This document shows, piece by piece, positions 5,466-6,141 of a stretch of DNA of 6,141 bases (position 1 is its first letter; every line of letters begins with the position of its first letter). Under the pieces are notes generated by a model. That model saw nothing but the letters and a program-made list of their open reading frames with translations, made no database searches and was not told the origin of the DNA. Position numbers and translations under genes: made by a program. The stretch is from Bacteroidales bacterium UBA1722 (GTDB lineage Bacteria > Bacteroidota > Bacteroidia > Bacteroidales > UBA932): positions 1 through 6,141 of the forward strand of contig DCIQ01000079.1 in the NCBI GenBank assembly GCA_002317435.1, read 5' to 3'.

Positions 5466-5858
5466 ATGGAATTAGTTAACGCCCTTGGAAGACGTAAATC
5501 AGCTGTTGCTCGCGTTTATGTAAACACCACCGGTAACGGTAACATTACGATCAACGGACGCACCCTTGAAGAATACTTCAAGGAGGAATCGCTCCGCTAC
5601 ATCGTAAGGCAGCCGCTGGACGTAACCGGAACCCTTTCCAATTTCGACATCAAGGCTATACTTGACGGAGGCGGAATCAAGGGTCAGGCAGAGGCACTCC
5701 GTATGGCTATCGCTCGCGCTCTCAGCGAGATAGACAGGGAAGCCTATCGTTCAGCACTGAAGTCCAACGGTTTCCTCACCCGCGATGCCCGCGAGGTCGA
5801 GAGAAAGAAACCTGGTCAGCCTGGTGCCCGCAGACGCTTCCAGTTCAGCAAACGTTAG
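5466..5858 (+). CDS. rpsI: Small-subunit ribosomal protein S9 (uS9)
   Basis: A full-length 130-residue S9, a 30S head protein whose C-terminal tail reaches the P-site tRNA. The N-terminal VNALGRRKSAVARVYV, the central DGGGIKGQAEALRMAIARAL (about 67-86) and the basic tail KKPGQPGARRRFQFSKR ending in Ser-Lys-Arg are diagnostic; the last Arg is the conserved residue that contacts tRNA. It starts 4 nt after rplM and is almost certainly translated from the same mRNA. No hairpin plus T-run terminator follows, so transcription may continue into rpsB. Confidence 0.98.
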   Translation: MELVNALGRRKSAVARVYVNTTGNGNITINGRTLEEYFKEESLRYIVRQPLDVTGTLSNFDIKAILDGGGIKGQAEALRMAIARALSEIDREAYRSALKSNGFLTRDAREVERKKPGQPGARRRFQFSKR

Positions 5859-6052
5859 TATTTTTTACATAACACTGATTTACAAAGAAGCACAGCACAG
5901 ACCCAAAACTACAGGACCCTTATGCGAGGTTACCGGCAGTTTGTCTGTCTGCGGAAAATTCAGAAGACCGGCCCCGGTGCCGCTACTTCTAAATTAAAAC
6001 AAAGAGAACTCTTCGAAGAAGAGACAAAAAACAAAAATTAAAAAGCACTGAA
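5859..6052 (+). promoter_or_regulatory. Non-coding rpsI-rpsB spacer, candidate structured leader
   Basis: These 194 nt hold no supported gene. The middle (about 5916-5985) is G/C-rich between A/T-rich flanks and can form successive small hairpins: CCGgCAG/CTGCGG (5933-5954), AGAAG..CGGC/GCCG..CTTCT (5962-5990) and the perfect CTCTTC-GAA-GAAGAG (6009-6023). None is followed by a T-run. TATTTTTT at 5859-5866 is only a one-mismatch -7 box. The last 25 nt before rpsB are A-rich, typical of translation starts in this phylum. A ribosomal-protein leader is possible but unproven. Confidence 0.4.
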
Positions 6053-6141
6053 ATGCCTAGAACAAATTTCCAAGAACTCCTTGATGCAGGTGTTCACTTC
6101 GGTCACCTGAAGAGAAAATGGAATCCCAAGATGGCTCCGTA
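6053..6141 (+). CDS. rpsB: Small-subunit ribosomal protein S2 (uS2), partial (N-terminal 29 residues)
   Basis: The frame from ATG 6053 to the window edge begins PRTNFQELLDAGVHFGH, then LKRKWNPKMAPY (the final Tyr codon is cut after two bases). This is the highly conserved S2 N-terminus, including the H-F-G-H and R-x-W-N-P-x-M motifs. S2 joins the 30S subunit late and helps recruit S1 where S1 is present. The order rplM-rpsI-rpsB is common in Bacteroidota and is usually followed by tsf (EF-Ts), which would lie beyond the edge. Confidence 0.96.
   Translation, partial: MPRTNFQELLDAGVHFGHLKRKWNPKMAP

Noticed and set aside
5785..5997. 70-codon open frame spanning the rpsI end and the spacer
   Set aside because: It begins inside rpsI in another frame and has no family similarity; the spacer looks like RNA structure, not coding sequence.
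1..6141. Mobile element, CRISPR array, toxin-antitoxin or defence system
   Set aside because: No transposase, integrase, repeat-spacer array or small paired toxin-like genes are visible; the content is conserved housekeeping plus a common transporter pair.

Overview
The window looks like ordinary chromosomal DNA from a member of the Bacteroidales (phylum Bacteroidota). Four gene starts carry the phylum-specific -7 promoter box TAnnTTTG. Ribosome binding sites are largely absent and replaced by A/T-rich leaders. The left end encodes a DUF5106-type lipoprotein, a family largely confined to this phylum, and the L13, S9 and S2 proteins have Bacteroidia-like sequences. The family is uncertain; L13 and S9 look closest to Rikenellaceae/Alistipes-type proteins, but this is from memory and not from a search.

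Layout. Minus strand, 1-1672: tadA (tRNA adenosine deaminase) is followed 5 nt later by a yqaA-type membrane protein gene. Next comes a tRNA-Gln(UUG) gene with its own promoter, and then, only 19 nt after the encoded CCA, a lipoprotein gene that runs off the left edge. The 136-nt region 1673-1808 separates tadA from the divergent groES-groEL operon (plus strand, 1809-3736), which ends in a clear intrinsic terminator. A perfect TAnnTTTG box directly after that terminator drives two overlapping short chromate-transporter genes (3812-4863). A 142-nt regulatory region (4864-5005) with a perfect 10-bp inverted repeat and a strong promoter leads into rplM-rpsI. After a 194-nt, probably structured, spacer comes the start of rpsB, cut by the right edge.

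How the genes relate. Most of the window is translation and protein-folding housekeeping: L13, S9 and S2, a tRNA, the tRNA-editing enzyme TadA, and the GroEL/GroES chaperonin. The transporter pair and the YqaA and lipoprotein genes are membrane or envelope functions that appear to be neighbours and not pathway partners. I see no mobile element, CRISPR array, phage gene or defence cassette, and no evidence of a new multigene system. The parts most worth a second look are non-coding: an extended promoter motif shared by four genes, a near-leaderless transporter promoter fused to the groEL terminator, the inverted repeat over the rplM promoter, the palindrome between tadA and groES, and possible ribosomal-protein leader RNAs before rplM and rpsB.
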